NCBI GenBank assembly: GCA_009774175.1
Contig: VSNG01000016.1
Location: 1-64,000, forward strand
Source of the DNA: Lachnospiraceae bacterium
GTDB lineage: Bacteria; Bacillota; Clostridia; Lachnospirales; Lachnospiraceae
DNA: 64,000 bases
Reading direction: 5' to 3'
Part shown: in pieces, positions 62,471-64,000 of the stretch
How the letters are laid out: each line of letters opens with the position of its first letter
Position numbering within the stretch: the first letter of the stretch is position 1
The notes under the pieces: model-generated
The model's input: only the letters and a program-made list of their open reading frames with translations
What the model was told of the DNA's origin: nothing
Databases searched by the model: none
Made by a program: the position numbers and the translations under genes

Positions 62471-63457
62471 ATGCGAAAGGGAAAGAGAATACGGGCTGCG
62501 GCGATATGCCTGACAGCGCTTTTTGCGGTGTACACCGTATTTGTCTATTTTCTGGTAAGCGCCTGTCTGGTTCCTTCTTTTATGGATCGGCTGAACGCCT
62601 TTGAGGATATCACGAGAAAGTGCTATGCCGAACAGGTGCAGACGTCGGACATTCAGGAAAATCAGAGCAGGTTTCTCTCCGATACGGCCAAATGGCTGGA
62701 GACGGTCGACCGCAAAAAAATTGCCGCCAGGACGGCGGACGGCTATACGCTGGTCGCGGCGGAATTTCCCGCTGTCTCGGAGAGTGACAAATGGGTGCTT
62801 CTTCTGCACGGGTATACCGGATGGAAGGAAGAAATGTATCAGTTTGCATACTGGTATTCTGAACAGGGATTTCATGTGCTTGTGCCGGATCTGCGCTGTC
62901 AGGGGGAGAGCGAGGGGGATTTCATCGGTATGGGCTGGACGGATCATTATGACTGTGAGCTCTGGATTGACTATATCCTGATGCAGACGCCGGAAGCGCA
63001 GATTGTGCTCCACGGACAATCCATGGGAGCGGCCACAGCGCTTATCATGGCGGGTTCCCCGGAGGTCTCCGGGCAGATCATGGCGGTGGTTTCCGACAGC
63101 GCCTACACGGAAGCCTATGAGATGTTTGGCGATAAAATAACGGAGTGGTTTCATCTGCCGGCCGCGCCCTTTGTGGATTCAGCCTGTCTGATGCTGCGGC
63201 TTCGGGGCGGATATAATCTGAAAGACGCCTCTCCGCTGTCCGCAGTGGCAAAGAGCCGTATCCCTACGCTGTTTATTCATGGAGATCAGGATAGGATGAT
63301 TGACGTGGGCATGTCTTATGAACTGTTTGAGGCGGCTTCCGGCGAAAAGGAGCTCTTTATCGTGGAGGGGGCGGGCCATGCCCAGGCACAGGACAAGGAC
63401 CCGGAAGAATATTACGGGCAGATAGATGCATTCTTAAAACGGTATCTGCAAGGATAG
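62471..63457 (+). CDS. membrane-anchored alpha/beta-hydrolase
   Basis: 328 residues: an N-terminal membrane anchor (about 8-32), then an alpha/beta hydrolase domain outside. The oxyanion loop is in LLLHGYTGWKEEM, the nucleophile serine in HGQSMGAATAL, and the acid and histidine in HGDQDRMIDVG and EGAGHAQAQ. The substrate is unknown; relatives act on esters or lipids. AAGGAGG precedes the ATG at 62471. An upstream TTG at 62453 is less likely. Confidence 0.88.
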   Translation: MRKGKRIRAAAICLTALFAVYTVFVYFLVSACLVPSFMDRLNAFEDITRKCYAEQVQTSDIQENQSRFLSDTAKWLETVDRKKIAARTADGYTLVAAEFPAVSESDKWVLLLHGYTGWKEEMYQFAYWYSEQGFHVLVPDLRCQGESEGDFIGMGWTDHYDCELWIDYILMQTPEAQIVLHGQSMGAATALIMAGSPEVSGQIMAVVSDSAYTEAYEMFGDKITEWFHLPAAPFVDSACLMLRLRGGYNLKDASPLSAVAKSRIPTLFIHGDQDRMIDVGMSYELFEAASGEKELFIVEGAGHAQAQDKDPEEYYGQIDAFLKRYLQG

Positions 63458-63470
63458 AAAGGCAGGAAAT

Positions 63471-64000
63471 ATGGGGATGGGATTTGGAAGAAGTCGGAAG
63501 GGAAGGGCAAGGTCCGCGGCAGCAGCGCTGGCGGCGCTGCTGCTTATATTTTCCTTTGGGCCGGGAGGATCGGATGTAGTTCACGGGGCCGACAAGCGTA
63601 CAGTGCGCGTCAGCTTCTTTCCTATGGACGGCTATCACGAGACGCTGCATGACGGAAGCTATTCCGGTATGGATGTGGAATATCTGGAGAATTTGTGCGA
63701 TTATGTAAACTGGTCTGTGGAGTATGTGCCTTGCGGCAGCTGGGACGAAGCTTTGCAGATGCTGGCTGACAGAAAAGTGGATCTGGTGGGTTCCGCCCAG
63801 TATTCCGAGGAAAGAGCGCAGATTTACCGATACGCAGATCTGGCAAACGGCTATACCTTTGGCGCGGTCGCGGTGTCGGGGAGCAGCCCGCTTGCCTATG
63901 AAGATTTTGAGGCAATGAAAGACATCACCTATGGCATTGTCAGCACCTATGTGAGAAAACAGGAATTTTATGAATATCTGGCGGGACATGGCGTCGCGAA
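63471..64000 (+). CDS. extracellular solute-binding domain protein (partial)
   Basis: The first 176 residues of a gene that leaves the window. A basic start and Ala/Leu-rich signal peptide (about 8-40, ending near HGADK) are followed by a family 3 substrate-binding fold (about 45 on, with RVSFFPMDGYHETLHDGSYS, MDVEYLENLCDYVNW, LADRKVDLVGSAQYSEER). In Lachnospiraceae such domains are often the sensor part of larger kinase or GGDEF proteins, and the rest may lie beyond 64000. AAAGGCAGG precedes the ATG. Confidence 0.8.
   Translation, partial: MGMGFGRSRKGRARSAAAALAALLLIFSFGPGGSDVVHGADKRTVRVSFFPMDGYHETLHDGSYSGMDVEYLENLCDYVNWSVEYVPCGSWDEALQMLADRKVDLVGSAQYSEERAQIYRYADLANGYTFGAVAVSGSSPLAYEDFEAMKDITYGIVSTYVRKQEFYEYLAGHGVA

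Noticed and set aside
1..64000. Prophage, integrative element or insertion sequence
   Set aside because: No integrase, transposase, phage structural gene or flanking repeat was seen, and composition is even along the window.

Overview
The window looks like chromosome from a spore-forming member of the Clostridia, most probably family Lachnospiraceae. The reasons are the low-GC-Firmicute style of signals (strong AGGAGG ribosome sites, TTGACA/TATAAT promoters, a T-box leader), the forespore operon spoIIAA-spoIIAB-sigF, the spoVA genes, a clpC-radA neighbourhood, and many small conserved membrane proteins. Base composition is moderate and even, and I see no insertion sequence, prophage, integrase or CRISPR array, so this is ordinary core chromosome carrying some unusual domain architectures. 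The genus cannot be fixed from the sequence alone.

Layout. 0.1-2.5 kb: a PadR regulator with DUF1700, DUF4097 and PspC proteins (an envelope-sensing operon). 2.6-5.6 kb: an ECF transporter S component on the minus strand, with a possible structured RNA upstream, diverging from a membrane GGDEF-like/HD-GYP protein. 5.6-13.4 kb: a T-box-controlled valS, a FapA/DUF342 protein, folC, a 48-residue protein and a zinc-ribbon TPR protein. 13.4-15.1 kb: the spoIIA operon. 15.2-18.7 kb: pyrE, two small membrane proteins and an M29 aminopeptidase. 18.8-22.6 kb: purE-purM-purN-purD. 22.6-29.3 kb: a zinc-ribbon protein, an SH3-domain membrane protein, a GntR regulator coupled to clpC, a small unknown protein and radA. 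29.4-34.2 kb: an LCP-family protein and a heterodimeric ABC exporter. 34.2-34.9 kb: a lipoprotein and tRNA-Trp.

34.9-40.6 kb: an unknown protein, then a minus-strand operon of DUF3842, GH42 beta-galactosidase, DHHW protein and MBOAT acyltransferase. 40.7-42.5 kb: spoVAA-spoVAB-spoVAC behind a sigma-G-like promoter. 42.6-46.8 kb: a small protein, a radical SAM/DUF512 protein, a GNAT acetyltransferase and a chemoreceptor-like protein. 46.9-49.6 kb: a TetM-like ribosomal GTPase fused to a Rae1/YacP-type NYN nuclease. 49.7-52.8 kb: an OmpR-type two-component pair. 52.9-59.5 kb: a minus-strand signalling operon made of a REC/HD-GYP protein, a hybrid kinase with an HPt domain, and a hybrid kinase fused to a DegV (FakB-like) fatty-acid-binding domain. 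59.6-64 kb: a Suv3-like helicase coupled to a phosphopantetheinyl transferase, an alpha/beta hydrolase, and the start of a substrate-binding protein cut by the window edge.

The two best leads for undescribed biology are the ribosome-GTPase/nuclease fusion (46893-49613), which suggests A-site mRNA cleavage tied to a translocase-like factor, and the kinase-receiver-DegV fusion (52855-55548), which suggests fatty-acid input or output on a phosphorelay that ends in cyclic-di-GMP breakdown. Secondary leads are a polyU-ended structured element ahead of the ECF gene, and recurring hairpins that often enclose stop codons in operon gaps.
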